From: Calonectria ilicicola
Taxonomy: Eukaryota; Ascomycota; Sordariomycetes; Hypocreales; Nectriaceae
Direction of reading: 5' to 3'
Length of the DNA stretch: 64,000 nt
NCBI GenBank assembly: GCA_020809705.1
Contig: CP085830.1
Location: forward strand, 5,580,001 to 5,644,000
Below, piece after piece: positions 20,403-34,600 of this stretch. The notes beneath the pieces are model-generated. The model searched no databases, was not told the origin of the DNA, and saw only the letters and a program-made list of their open reading frames with translations. The first letter of the stretch is position 1. The number at the start of each line of letters is the position of its first letter. Both the position numbers and the translations under genes were made by a program.

Positions 20403-23400
20403 CGTTACCAAGCTTTTCTAGTACAATTAAAAGTTCGGATATGGAATGCAGTCTCAAAGTGGTTGAAAGAACTTTGAGAAAATGGCTGCCTTTTTGGAGA
20501 GTGAGCAAAGCAGCGTTGGTGGGTACGGTACATGCGATGAGCGAGCACTATGGAACGGGAGTCAAACTGAATATATGTTAGTAATTCGAAAGTTGGAGCG
20601 TTTATTCGGGAATTCTTAACCATTGATGCCTCGACTTCACCAATAGAAATCTCTGGGGCTCCAGCCTCCGTGGATGCACGGAAGGAGTTTGCTACCCGTC
20701 AAATTTGTTCACATGTATTCCACCCCTAGAAGGATTCAACTGAAAAGCATCGTCCATCATGATGCCGCCACCGTGGCGGTATCACCCGGAGTATCAGTAT
20801 GCATGTAAGATTGCCATACGTTTGAGATGACCATGCACGTCAGGGGAGACAGGGTAAGCACTAAAGCCGCCGAGACCCGCGGTCATGTAGGTGAAATTCG
20901 CTACCATAGGTTAAACGATCCGGTAGTGGAAGGTAACATGATGTGAGCACAAGCAAACCAATATATCAGCATCTTCATGCAGCCTACCTTCTACAATTGG
21001 CCGCTACTACATCTCAGGGGCAGGGAAAGCTTAGTAACCTGTTAATATGCCCATGGTGTTAATATACCGCGAATAGAATTCGCTTACGTTAGCCTCAAAG
21101 TATATAGTTATAGCAGTCATCTGCAGCCAAGGCGCAGTATACCCAGATCTAGTGCTATTGAGTATATATATATATATGACCATTCTCATACACCGTGGCT
21201 TCTTTAATTGGCCGCTTGTTTGTCCGAGCGACAGACATGTCTTGGCTCGGGGGCGAATACACCCACAGGGCTGAAACACTGCAAATAGAATTCGCCCACG
21301 TCTGCGCTCGAGTAAAGTTATACCCGCCATCTGCAGCCAAGACGGCAGGATACCCACTTGCCGATATGTCCGCCCTCGTGTTGACAGTATCGACGCTACA
21401 TGGTCTACGTGGTACATAGATCCAGGGTTACAGAGTCGGGTGAAACCGTGGGGCAAGCTCATTAGCCTAATAGCTTTGGATACTGAAGTCCATAGGGAGA
21501 ATAATCGGGATGTTTGCAGCAAAACACCGATATGCACTCACCAATATGCCTTCCCATTCTGTCGCGGGTTCAGTCCCATGGCATGCACTCGCGGAATTGC
21601 CGCTATGTAGTATTCAGCGCAACCGAAACCCCACTCGGCTGTTGACTTTTTGCATGACTTGTCATATAATGCATTTCAACTGGCTAGAAATATATGTGCA
21701 ATGCTGAATACGTGCCAGCCACAACTGCAGCTATCTGTCTTCTTTCTTATCTTTGTTGTCGGATCCGCCGCAAGCCCTGCACTACGGCCGATCGGGCCGA
21801 GCCGGCTATTGGCGAAATATTTCCTCAAATGAAGTGATCTTTGCCATGCGGCTTTCCCTTTACGACAACATGCATTGGCGAACCCCTTCAGTGCCCTAGT
21901 TGCAGCAGTCCTTGCTTGTTTACACGTCCAATTATAACAAATAATTACCATTCTCTGATGAACCTTATCTGATCCGATTATTTCGTCAATTTTTGCACCG
22001 ATTCACAATTGTTGGCCGCATTATCTCCGCACATACCCTGCACCCACTCCGGCATGTCCTTTGTGGTCGGTGACGCACGAACCTTTCAGCAAGCCACCAC
22101 CAACGTGCCTGTAAGCAACAACAAGGCGGGCAACCGTACAGGTCGGCGACCTGTAGATGAGTGCGTTAAGGTCATACGTGAAGTTAAGATATAGTAGACT
22201 TTGTCTGTATGGACATGCTAAATCAGAACAAGAAACTTATTGTGACTTTTGCAGACTATGTTATTTTATGCAGTCGCGAGATTTACGCGAGGTTAAAGTG
22301 CCATCCAACTATATTTTAGCGAGACAGAAAATTTACAGGGACTTTTGACTAACTGTTCACGAATAAGCGGGGAGGCCTGCAGCCACAATGAGCGGGTAAG
22401 CGAGCGCCCGATCCACGCGGCCGGAGTTCCGACGGCGCCCCTTTTTTTCTCCAGATCACAAGCAGTATTTCAGTTGTCGATCTCTGCTGCAGAAGGTTCT
22501 AAAAGGGCACATCTGCCCCTTTCAGTTCTAGCTGCTCCGCCTGGAAACTTCCCCTCTTTGCCAATGTGTCACAAGCCTGGCGGAATTCCGACGATACGTT
22601 TCATGGCCACGAATCAGCTTCACTGGAAGCAAACACTGCGTCTCCAATCGAGTCACCTTCGATATGCATGATTTATGTGGACCACTCTTCGTCGGTCTAA
22701 CTGTCACCCGTGGTACATGTCTGCAAATAGTCTCCAGTGTCGGGTCGGCGGGCATGCCATGCCCAGGATGAATCGGCACCTGGTATGAACCCAGCCCTCG
22801 TACTGGCTACATCTGCGTTCTAGGATTCATATTACGATGATTACTCAGTCTTTAGGAGACTGCTGTATCCCTCGGATGTCATCAATCAGGCGCTCCGGAT
22901 GATGGTTGCTGAGAGCCAAACACTATGGTGTCGCCCTTTCATTTCATAATACCGTTATTAAATACCACAGTCAATGCGAGGCGAGGCAGATTAGCTCAGA
23001 TCTCCCTTTCTGCCCTTGCATTGTAAGCCGTAGCTGAGTTTCGGGTAGGAGACGATGGATTAGATGCTCACGCCACCTGTGCATTATCCATTACCAATAA
23101 TGAGGCAAATGCATCTACTCAGGCATTTTGTCGAGGCCCAAGTCAGAGCTTTGCTTGCCGATCCCAGTTACATGACGCGTCGGAACGTCTGGCGCACACG
23201 CTGTCGCTTATTCTCTAGCACATCATCTGACTTTTTCGTGGCGACATGATGATTCGGGTACCTCCAGAACGCCGGATTTCGTCAATTCAATCCCCTGCCC
23301 TCTACGTCCCTGGCATTGTGACTGAGGTTTGTTCGGGATGCGACAGCTTAGAATGTAAGTACCTTTGGTAAAACCATCTTTATGTTGATGCTATGTAAGG

Positions 23401-23542
23401 ACGAAATACACGAGACACTGGTATTTGCGTTCTGGGATATTTGGAACCTCATTAGTCATGCACGAGTAACGAGGAGAGCCAGTGTGTAGTAATTAAAGGC
23501 TATAATACATTCAATCAACTAATGTTCTATTTTTTGCAAAGC
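20403..23542. other. Gene-poor stretch inside the cluster
   Basis: About 3.1 kb between the regulator and the hydrolase with no supportable gene. All open frames are short and lack recognisable motifs. It contains an imperfect direct repeat (21072-21147 and 21284-21357) and locally low-complexity TA runs near 21165. It may be a decayed insertion, but no terminal repeats were identified. Confidence 0.6.
21072..21357 (+). repeat. Imperfect direct repeat of about 75 bp, two copies
   Basis: Copy A is 21072-21147 and copy B 21284-21357. Both begin AATAGAATTCGC, both contain CATCTGCAGCCAAG and both end in a short TACCCA block. They are 212 bp apart. The copies have diverged strongly in between, so the duplication is old. 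Confidence 0.6.
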
Positions 23543-24823
23543 TTACAGTACCTCTCTCTTGATACCAAAACGTTTGTCAAGCCATTGGAAGACCTTCTGA
23601 TTGCATAGGGCAATAGCTCCCATTTTGGCCTGAAGACCCCCTTCGCCAGGCTTACTGGCGACCCACAGCTCCTTATCTGCCTCGTTCTGATTTGTGAGAG
23701 CGTTGAACACCATGGAAGTATGGTCGTCGACATCAAGCCACAGAGACTTTCCAGCACCAGTGACAAAGACTGGGCACGTCACCTTGTCGAGGTAACTGCC
23801 CTTGTCCTGGCGCAAAGTGTACTGCTTCATGGATCTGAGAATCTGGGTTGGTGTGGAGACTCCAAAGAATCGTGCGGACATGGCAATGTTCCAGCGCATC
23901 TGGAAGTCAAACTTGTTCCCAAACCAGATCATATTGTCAACGAAGCCATCAGGAATCCAGCCTTTAAGCCATGTATTGAGAAATGTCGCTGAGACCTGCT
24001 TAGTCGCAAAATCCCAAAAATCAAACAGAGGATCCACGGCGACGCAGGCCTTGTATCGCGGGTCCACTGCAGCGCGAAGGGCAAAGTAACCACTAAGCGA
24101 GGTTCCCGCAATGGCGACCCGATTGAAGTCGATGCCAAGGTCATTATCCTTTGCGTATTTCTGAACATAATCCAGCACCATCTTGTCAACAACCTCATAA
24201 TCAGGTCGCATCGGAACGTTGTGCTCGTGGAGAGTCAGGCCCTGCCCAGGACCTTCAAAGGTCAGGACAGCGTATCCCAATTCAGGGCCCTCGGCGGGGT
24301 ACATGTGGTAGATTTCCTCTTGCATGCCATCTGCGCCGACTGGATTGACGACGAGAGGAGTTCCACCCTCGAATCGTTGGGAGGCTTCTGGGAGATAGAG
24401 GTATGCGGGGAGCTTGATTCCATTCTCATAAGGTATTTCCAAGATGCGAATCGGATTGCGCGCGAGGACAATGGCTTTTCGGAATAGTTCGACAGTCTTG
24501 CGCAAGATGGGAACGGTGCGAGGGTCTGATTTAGTTGGGATATCGGAGCACATCATGTAGGCGCTGGCACGGGCGTAGTTTGCAGCTCGGAGGTAGGCCA
24601 TTCGTGCAGCGTTGCGATGACCATTGTCCAGAGCTTCATCCGCAATTTTCTCTGCGTTCTCGCTCTGCGCCGCCCATGCTTTGTGCCAAGTCACAGGATC
24701 GTTTTCTTTGATTTGGCCCACAGCGTCTAGCACCTCTGCGACGTCGGCGCCTCCGGTGCGGGTCGTGCCCAGGATGCGAATGACTTCAAAATTGAAGAAA
24801 TCGCCTTTGAAGAATTGATGCAT
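23543..24823 (-). CDS. Alpha/beta hydrolase of the PKS-NRPS cluster type
   Basis: Single-exon protein of 426 residues. The N-terminal 120 residues are a helical cap and the rest an alpha/beta-hydrolase core with the nucleophile elbow AGTSLSG (Ser242) and an acidic region SLWLDVDDH. The C-terminal segment where the catalytic His is normally expected reads GEGGLQAKMGA, with no His. Hydrolases of this kind accompany PKS-NRPS, Diels-Alderase and trans-ER genes in cytochalasan and pyrrolidine-2-one pathways, where they are proposed to act at the aldehyde-to-pyrrolinone condensation step. It is transcribed divergently from the PKS-NRPS across about 790 bp, consistent with co-regulation. Confidence 0.88.
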   Translation of the reverse strand: MHQFFKGDFFNFEVIRILGTTRTGGADVAEVLDAVGQIKENDPVTWHKAWAAQSENAEKIADEALDNGHRNAARMAYLRAANYARASAYMMCSDIPTKSDPRTVPILRKTVELFRKAIVLARNPIRILEIPYENGIKLPAYLYLPEASQRFEGGTPLVVNPVGADGMQEEIYHMYPAEGPELGYAVLTFEGPGQGLTLHEHNVPMRPDYEVVDKMVLDYVQKYAKDNDLGIDFNRVAIAGTSLSGYFALRAAVDPRYKACVAVDPLFDFWDFATKQVSATFLNTWLKGWIPDGFVDNMIWFGNKFDFQMRWNIAMSARFFGVSTPTQILRSMKQYTLRQDKGSYLDKVTCPVFVTGAGKSLWLDVDDHTSMVFNALTNQNEADKELWVASKPGEGGLQAKMGAIALCNQKVFQWLDKRFGIKREVL

Positions 24824-25611
24824 GATTATAGCTTACAAAAGAACTCCTGCAATGATTTCTGGGGTTTACAGTCGAGCTCAAGAGAAAATAACAAGAAGAA
24901 TAAAGTAAAAACGGTTGACGCAGTAAACAAGAAACTTGAGGATCTGAGATGGCGAGATTTGAAGTATCCGATAACTTCGGACTCGCTAACCGACGCTCCA
25001 GGAACAGTCTACGTTTTCCCCTTGCGATTCTCCAAGTCTTGGTTGCCATGCGTGTAGATCTAGTTGCTGTCTGAGTAAGCGTTGCCTGTACCGGAGCTGA
25101 TGGAGTATGAAGGCATGACCCCGATTGGTCTACACCACTCCGAACATGTACTTACGGATACACCTTGCCTAAAATAGATTTCTGCTACATCCGAAGACTT
25201 ACTTGCCGCTGTCTTGGCACGGGGCTCGTACGGCGTACGGAGTGGCGGAAACTGCATGTAGCCTGCGGAACGAGACCGACGCCAGCGTACCGTGCTGTGA
25301 GCTCAGCTACGTATCTCTCTGGTCCTGAACCCCGGAAACTGAAAGCTCCGATCATCAGATGGTGACAAAGGACCTCTTGCTCCATATCTAACCCCCCAAT
25401 CCTTTCAATAAGAAAGAAAAAGGCATCTGTGGTCTCACATTGCTTTCCTTTCCTTGGTAAGGAATAATTCAACATTTCCAACGGACCATATCTCATACAC
25501 TGCGCTCTTTGGAAGCTACAATAACACCACTACATATTTCTATACTTACTCTCCATACTCTGCCATACACACTTTCGTGTTGCTTCCTTGTCTTTTTGTC
25601 TCAGCGCAAAT
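24824..25611. promoter_or_regulatory. Divergent promoter between hydrolase and PKS-NRPS
   Basis: This 788-bp region should hold the control elements for both genes. It contains TTCGGACTCG at 24976-24985, close to the CGG-N3-CGG consensus, an ACTCCGA at about 25135, and loosely spaced CGG triplets around 25228-25250. No open frame here looks coding. The sites are weaker than those at 9616 or 16786. Confidence 0.4.
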
Positions 25612-28600
25612 ATGGCCCGTCAACTGGAATATTACAATCAACCGATTGCTATTGTCGGCAGTGCGTGTCGATTTCCTGGAGATTCCTCGTCTCCGTCCAA
25701 ATTATGGGAACTACTTCGACAACCTCGAGATATTCTCAGTGATATTCCGCCAACTCGATTCAACACTGATGGCTTTTATCATGAAGATCCAATCCATCAT
25801 GGCGCTACAAATGTCCGACAATCCTACATCTTGAATGAGGATCACCGTCATTTCGATGCCCAGTTCTTTGGGGTCAAGCCGGTCGAGGCCAACTCTATTG
25901 ATCCTCAACAACGACTTCTGATGGAGACTACTTATGAGGCTCTGGAAGCTGCAGGTATCCCGATGGAGAAGATTCAGGGCTCAAACACTGGCGTGTATGT
26001 TGGCCTGATGACCGGTGACTACGCCGATCTCCTTGGTCGTGATATTGACAACTTCCCGACCTACTTTGCTTCCGGTACCGCCCGAAGTATTATTTCCAAT
26101 AGAATATCTTACTTTTTCGACCTTCACGGCCCATCAATGACGATTGATACGGCGTGCTCCTCCAGCCTTTACGCTATCCACCAGGCAGTTCAGAGTCTCC
26201 GAAGCGGCGAGTCCGATAACGCCATCGTGGCCGGCTCCAACCTTCTTTTGGGGCCTGAACAATACGTTGCCGAAAGCAAGCTGAAAATGCTTAGCCCGAA
26301 TAGTCGAAGCCGAATGTGGGACAAGGACGCAGATGGATATGCCAGAGGTGACGGTGTTGGCGTTTTAGTGCTCAAGACACTGAGCCAAGCTCTCGCCGAT
26401 CATGATGACATTGAGTGCATTATTCGAGAGACTGGAGTCAACCAAGACGGTCGCACAAAGGGCATTACCATGCCTAACCCGGTAGCTCAGCAAGAGCTCA
26501 TCAATGCCACATATAAAAAGGCTGGACTAGACCTGTCCAAGCCAGCCGACCGACCTCAATACTTTGAAGCCCATGGAACTGGCACCCCTGCTGGTGACCC
26601 AGTAGAAGCTGAGGCCATTAGCACTGCATTTTTTGGTCCCAGCGTCGGCTTCAAAAGGACAGCTACAGATGTCCCTCTTTATGTTGGCTCCATCAAGACT
26701 GTCATCGGCCACACCGAAGGTACTGCAGGTATCGCTGGTATCATGAAGGCCTCTCTGGCGCTTCAAAACCGCACCATTCCTCCTAATTTACTATTTAACG
26801 AGCTCAGCCCCCAGGTTAAGCCGTTCTACACCCATTTACGCATCGCTCAGGAGGCCCAGCAGTGGCCGGAAGTTCAGTCGAGTGATGTGCGTCGTGCCAG
26901 TGTTAATAGCTTCGGCTTTGGTGGTGCCAATGCACATGCTATTCTGGAGAATTTTGTGCCGGACCATGCACAGAAATTAATGGAAAATGATGAAAGACCT
27001 GTCGATTCTTTTATGTTGCCTTTCAATTTCTCTGCCGGCACAGAAAGTTCACTCGTCAACCTTCTCAAAACCTACTCAGCTTTCATCAATGAAAACCCAA
27101 CGATCAGCCTGCGAGACCTTTCTTGGACTTTGAATACTCGACGATCCACCTTGGCCGCGCGGGTTTCCATTTCTGCTTTGACAGTCGAAGACTTGGCTAA
27201 GAAACTTGAAGACGCTTGTGAATCATCGATTGGTTTCAAGACAATTTCCAGCTCCCAAATTATGTCCGAAACTAAGCCACGTCTTTTGGGCATTTTCACT
27301 GGCCAAGGTGCTCAATGGGCGACTATGGGTGCAGATCTGATTCGCAATTCGCCTTTCTTTTCTGCTTGTCTTGATAGGCTGCAGGATGCTCTCAATACTC
27401 TTCCCGCCGAGCACATACCTGAGTGGACCATCAAGGGAGAATTGCTCAAAGATAAGGATTCTTCTCGCATCGGTGAGGCGGCACTCTCACAACCTCTATG
27501 TACAGCTGTCCAAATTGCTCTTGTGTCTCTTCTCAAGGCTGCCAAGATTGACCTGGCGGCGGTTGTTGGCCATTCATCTGGTGAAATCGCTGCGGCGTAC
27601 GCAGCCGGTTACATTTCGGCCGAAGATGCTATTCGGATTGCTTACTACCGCGGGCTCTTCCTGAAGCTCGCCGGTAGCCCTGATGGAAATGATGGTGGCA
27701 TGATGGCTATTGGAACTTCTCATGAAGACGCCGAGGAGCTTTGCGAGTTGCCTTCCCTCGAGGGCCGCATCTGCATTGCTGCCAGGAACTCACCCAACAG
27801 CTTGACTTTGTCTGGCGATCTTGATGCCATTAATGAGGCCAAGTTGATTCTCGAGGATGAAAACAAATTTGCGCGTCTTCTTAAAGTTGACAAAGCCTAT
27901 CACTCACATCACATGCAACCTTGCTTTGACCCATATGTTGCAGCCCTCAAGAGCTGTGATATCAAGATTCAAGCTCGTCCTGATGATGCGAACCTTCCAG
28001 TCTGGATTTCCAGCGTCGTTGTTGAAGATGTCCAGAATATTGATCTGAGAAGGCTCAAGAGCACGTACTGGGGTGAAAACATGTGCCAAGCTGTCCTTTT
28101 CTCACAGGCCGTGGAGTACGCAATTGGTGCTGCTGGCCCCTTTGACATGGGTATTGAGATTGGCCCTCACCCCGCCCTCAAAGGTCCAACCATCTCGATT
28201 ATCAAGGAAATATCTGGTCAAGAGATCCCATACACAGGGACCCTCGCACGTGGTTCGAATGCAATTGAGGCGCTTTCAAGCAGTCTCGGCTCTCTCTGGC
28301 AGTCACTCGGCCCCAGTGTTGTGAATTTCACTGCATTTGATGAAGCCATTTATGGCAGCATCACGTCGCCCAAACTGCTAAAAGGTCTACCATTGTACGC
28401 CTGGGACCACGACCGCATCTATTGGCACGAGTCGCGATACTCCAAAGCCTTCCGCGGGCGTAGCCAGGTGCCCCATGAGCTTCTTGGTACCATATGTCCT
28501 GATGGCATTGACAATGAGGTCCGTTTCAAAAACTACCTCACTCCCCGCGAGATTCCTTGGCTTGTGAATCACCAGATTGAAGGTCAAATCGTTTTTCCGG

Positions 28601-31600
28601 CTGCTGGTTATATTTCGGCCGCTGTTGAGGCTGCCGTGAGGCTTTACCCTGCAGAGTCGATCCAGCTCCTCGAATTTGTGGATTTCATCATTGGACAGGC
28701 ACTCATCCTTCAAGAGAACGGAGGTATTGACACCATTCTGTCTCTCAAGGTTATTGAGGAGAGTAGTGAGGTTGACGAACTTGTCTTTGCGTATTATTCC
28801 GACAGTGGCAAAGAAACCGGTGCAATGGTCAAGAATGCGTCTGGTAAACTTCGCGTGGTGCGAGGAGCAGCCTCAAAGGACACGCTGCCTGCTCCTTATG
28901 TTCGCGAAGGTCTGTATCAAGACCTTGAATGGGAACGATTCTATCTGGCCACAGAAGAGCTAGGTTTTGGCTATACGGGCCCATTTCAGTCCCTCTCCAA
29001 CACCAGCAGAAGACTCGGAGAAGCTCTGGGTACGCTTGGCGTTCCTGAAGCGGGTGATAATGGGTCCTCTTCACTGATAATCCACCCCGGTACTCTTGAC
29101 TGTGCAATCCAGTCCATTATGCTGGCATTTAGCTACCCTGGCGATGGTCGCTTGCGCACCATCTACCTGCCAACCAGAGTTGACCGCCTTCGGATTAACC
29201 TTGCTTACTGTCGCCAGTCCACCCTTCAGTCTAGTGCTCAGCTCCCATTTTACTCGTCCATGGGTAATGGTGAAGGCGCTGATTTGTCTGGCGATGTCGA
29301 GGTCCACTCAGTTGACGCCAGCCATACCATTATCCAGCTACAGGGTCTGCATGCTACGCCGCTGAACCCCGCGACGGCCGAAAATGATGCCAAGATCTTC
29401 TCTGAGCTGACTTGGCGACCCGAGATACCCACAGGAACTACTGTTACCTGGGAGGGAGATGAGTATGCTGACGATCTTGATCTATCATTTCTCATGGAGA
29501 GGGTTGCATACTTTTACCTCCGCCAGATTGATATCGCGTTTCCGAAAAGCGAACGCCAAGGATTTGAGTGGCACCACGATCGCCTATTCGACTACGTCGA
29601 CCACTGCTTGGAGTATGTCGCGAGTGGGACACACCCATACGCAAAGTCAGAGTGGATAAATGACCAGAAAGAGGAAATTCTTCGAATCATTGAGAGGTCA
29701 GTTTCCCAAATTCCTGTAACAATATGTGTGATTAATTGAGGCTAATTTACGATGTAGTCATCCCAGCAGTATTGATCTTCGTATCATGAAGGCTGTAGGT
29801 GAGAACATTACTACTGCCATCAGAGGTGATATGAATATCCTGGAGGCTATGATGCATGAAAATATGCTCAACGATTTTTACGCGTACGCTCTGGGTATGA
29901 ACACCTATCTTGAGGACATGGCTCGCATTGTCGGTCAATTTAGCCACCGTTTCCCTCATATGAATATTCTTGAAATCGGTAAGGCGCGTATTATTCAATA
30001 AGTTAATAATGACTAACAAATTTAGGTTCTGGAACCGGCGGTGCAACCGACATGATCCTTAGACGTCTTGATGGAGCATTTTCTTCATATACCTACACTG
30101 ATATCTCGAGCGGCTTTTTTGAGAAAGCTGAAGAGAAATTCGCTGAGCATCGCTCCCGAATGATATTCAAGGTTTGTGATATTGAGAAGAATCCTGCTGA
30201 CCAAGGGTACGTGGAGGGATCCTATGACCTTGTTATTGCGTCTCTGGTGCTCCACGCCACCCGAAACCTGGAAGAGACAATGAAGAATGCTCGCAAACTT
30301 TTGAAACCTGGCGGTCACCTTGTCTTGGTTGAACTGACTGATAATGATCCAATGCGCTTTGGTTTCATTTTTGGTGGCTTGCCTGGCTGGTGGCTCGGCT
30401 ATGACGATGGCCGCAAGCTATCTCCTTGTGTTGAAGCCAACGTATGGGACGACTTGATGCAAAAGACCGGCTTCTCTGGCATCGAATCCCACACTCCTCA
30501 CAACAGCAGCTTCCCTCTACCCCTGGCCGTGATGACTTGCCAGGCTGTCGATGACAAGATTTCATTTCTCCGGGAACCTCTTCTCCCAATTCACGAAGCT
30601 TTGGGCGTGAGCAATCTGACCATCATCGGAGCTGGAAAGGGCAAGATACCCGATAATGTGCTAGATGACCGTGTTACTCGCCACTACAAAATGATCCATC
30701 GATTCGACAGTCTTGACCAGGTCTCTCAGATTGAATTACCGTTCTCTGGTACGCTCATCTGCTTCGCCGACCTCTACGAAGAATCAACTTTCCAGAACAT
30801 CGCTTTGGACAAGCTAGAGGCTCTCCAGAACATTTTCAATCAAAGCAAAAACATTTTATGGGTTACCTGCGGAGCCCAGTCCGACAGCCCGTACAAAAAC
30901 ATGTTTATTGGGTTGTACCGGAGTGTTACTTTGGAGCTGACTCACCTTCACTGTCAGGTGATAGACTTTAGCACACCATCTGAGATCAACTTTGATATGA
31001 TTGCGAAAAAGCTCTTGCAGCTTGATGCTTACACGACTTGGGAGGAAAAGGACCAAACGAAGGATATCCTTTGGTACCATGAGCCCGAGATCCTGATTGA
31101 AGACCAGAAAGTCATTATTCCTCGTTACCGCCTAAGCCCAATGAGAAATGACCGATATAATTCTGCTCGCAGACTTCTTACCCATGACGTGGAAATCAAG
31201 GACACCAGATTATCCATCGTCCCTCAGGATTCCAAGCCCGTTGTTAGGCAGAAGGGAACTGCGACCAACTCCAGAATGGGAGGCATAAAGCTCAGCCACT
31301 CGCTGCTTAAAGCCATTAGAGTCTCCCGAGAGAGCAAGGCTTTCATATCTCTCGGCGAGGACTCTCAGAGCGGCTCTAGAGTTATCGTACTATCTAGCTC
31401 TCTAGATTCACACGTCTACGCTCCAGCTGGTTGGACCATTGCTGCGCCCCAGTCCGATGAGGAGGCGCTGAAAGCTTTGATGTCGTTGTACATGCAGCTC
31501 CTAGCACATAGCATCCTTGAGAATGCGATTCAAGGCAAGTCTATTGCCGTCTTCAACCCCGGATACGCTCTCGGTGGAGCTCTTGCCAAGCTTGCCATTG

Positions 31601-34600
31601 AAAGGGGCATCCAGTTGGTGCTCTTGACCACTGCGGCACAGAATTGTACTAGACCTTGGGCCTATGTTCACCCGCGTGCGACAAAGACATCACTGCAAAA
31701 GCTACTGCCAAAGAACCTGTCCATGTTTATTGATATGGACACCCAGAGCGAGACTTCGGGTCTTGTGCATAGCTGCCTGCCTCCAGACTGTCCTATACTT
31801 GATCACAATGGCCTAGTTAGCGATTACGCTCAACTTGACCTCAGCCCGCTTGGTGTTCGACAGGTGTCTGACCATGTTCAAATGGCTTGGCTCAATTGCG
31901 TACAAAACCTCAACACCACAGAAATGGGTTCTATACCGACCATTTCCCTCGATGAGATCACCCAGAACAGTTCTGCTTCCTTCCAAGAGCAGGCGATCGT
32001 ATCTTGGCAGGGACAAAGCATTGTTCGCCTCCAGGTTCAGCCGGCCAACAAAGAAGTCACCTTTTCATCGGACAAGACATTTTGGCTCGTAGGCTTGACT
32101 GGCGGTTTGGGTCTATCTCTTTGCCAGTGGATGGTAGAGCGGGGGGCAAGATATATCGCATTGTCCAGCAGGAAGCCTAAAATCCAAGATACTTGGCTCC
32201 AGACCATGTCTGCTCAGGGCTGCACCGTTCGTGTTTTTGCTAACGATGTCACCAAACGAGATTCTGTTCGGGAAGTTTACAAGCAAATCAGAGGAACCAT
32301 GCCCACTATTGGTGGCGTTGCTCAGGGTGCCATGGTTCTGCACGATACTCTATTCCCTGATCTTGATATGGAGCGTCTGGAAAAGGTTGTGAACCCCAAG
32401 GTCCTTGGAAGCGTATATCTCGATGAGCTGTTTCATGAGGCCAACTTGGACTTCTTCGTCTACTTTTCGTCCATGGCCTATGTCACAGGTAATCCTGGAC
32501 AGAGTGCCTACTCTGCTGCCAATGCCTTCATGGCTAGCTTAGCTGCCCAGCGACGTAAGCGTGGACTTGCTGGTTCCGTCATTAACATTGGTGCCATTAT
32601 GGGCAACGGCTATGTATCCCGAGAGCTCACTCTTGGACAGCAGTCTTTCTTGCACAAGGTTGGTCATTCCTGGATGTCCGAACAAGACTTTCATGAAATA
32701 TTTGCCGAAGGTGTTCTTGCTGGACGAGCTGGCTTCTCAGATACCTATGAGATGGCTACTGGGCTCCGGCTTGATGATGACGAACATCGCGATTGGGCAT
32801 CAAACCCCATGTTCCAGCATCTAGTTCGCAAAACCAGTGATCAAGTCGCCAGTCAGAAGAAGAACAAATCCGGCACCGCAATGAAGCCGCAGCTCTTGGA
32901 AGCCACCAGCGAGGACGACGTATTTGCAATCTTAAAAAGTACGTAATTATCTGTAAGACGAAGAAAAGTATTAATCTACTAACTATCTCATAGGTGGACT
33001 CCTCACAAAGCTCCAGGTAGCCCTGCAAGCTGATGCTGAGAAGCCCATGCTTGATATCCGGCCCGACGAACTTGGCGTAGACTCTCTCGTCGCCGTTGAT
33101 ATTCAATCTTGGTTGCGCAAGGAGTTGGGTGTTGACATGCCTGTTCTCAAAATTCTCAACGCATCCTCCGTCCGCGAGCTCCTGTACGCAACACAGGAGC
33201 TGTTGGGTCCCGAGATGGTCCCCAACTTGGGCGGGGAGACGACCTCAAAGAGGATTGAGCCAGTACAAGAGCTTCCCATTGTTGTTGCTGCTGATGTAAC
33301 AATAAACTCGCAAAACCTAGCGCCGACGCTGGCAGAAATTGCTTCCCATCAGACCACCTTGCCCATGATCGACTATTCTTCTTCAAGCGAGAGGCAATCA
33401 ACTCCTGCTTCGGATATAGAGTCACAGCCAACCATGACGAATGTTACTACTCCTCTTCCTTTGTCCTTATCGGTTGAAAACGAAAAGATACCCGACTGTA
33501 CTACCGGTAACGGGCTAAAGTTTGAACGAGTCGTTCCCATGTCGTTTGCCCAGTCCAGATTCTGGTTTCTGAACTTCTTTGTTGAGAACAAGACGGCTTT
33601 CAATATTACATCAGTCGTTCATTTGAAAGGCAGACTCGATGTTGAGAAGTTCAGCCAGGCTGTAACCGACGTTGGACAGCGACATGAGGCCATCCGCACT
33701 GTCTTTTACACAGACGCAAACACCAAACAACACATGCAGGGTATTTTGCCAAAATCCACATTGACGCTTGAGCATGCTCACATTAAGGATGAGTCTTATA
33801 TCCAAAAGGCAGTGAGAGAAATGCAAGACCATGTGTTTGATCTTGCCAAGGGCGAGTCTCTCCGATTGCAGCTCTTCTCTTTATCTGAGGACCGACATTG
33901 CATCATCATCGCTTACCACCACATTGCTGTTGATGGCATCGGTTTCCCAATTTTCTTTGCAGACTTGGAGAAAGCATATCGCGGAAATCTAGATCTGGGC
34001 GGCGCAGGCATGCTGCAGTACCCCGATTTTTCTCTCCGCCAGCTCAATGAGTATGAGCAAGGATCCTGGTCCAGGGAGCTAAATTACTGGCGTAGTCAGT
34101 TCCCAGACCTGCCTGCTCCTCTACCCTTGCTTCCATTCTCTCAGCGGTCATGGAGACCTGATTCTTCCACCTTTGACTCTCACCTGGTCAACTTTCGCAT
34201 GGACCAAGCCCTGAAGAGTCAGATTGAGCAGTGCTGCCGTCGCTTTAAGGTGACACCATTCCATTTCTACCTGACCGTCTTCCGCATTCTCATCTTCCGC
34301 TACACCAACTGCGTTGAAGACATGTGTATCGGTGTTGCCGATGGTAATCGAAAGGACGCCGACGTACTGCAGAGTCTCGGCCTCTTTTTGAACCTGCTCC
34401 CACTGCGCTTCCGCCAGGATTCTCGTCAAACCTTTGCAGATTCTTTAAGAGACGTCAAGAGAGTTAGTGATGGCGCATTCTCCAACTCTCGTGTCCCTTT
34501 CGACGTTCTTTTAACCGAGCTACAAGTGGCTAGATCACCCTCTTATAGTCCACTCTTCCAGTCGTTCCTAAACTATCGTCAGAATATTGTCGAAGCCCGC

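Noticed and set aside
21031..21537. A 168-codon minus-strand open frame with an internal repeat.
   Set aside because: The repeat is the old 75-bp DNA duplication; the translation shows no family and no start context.
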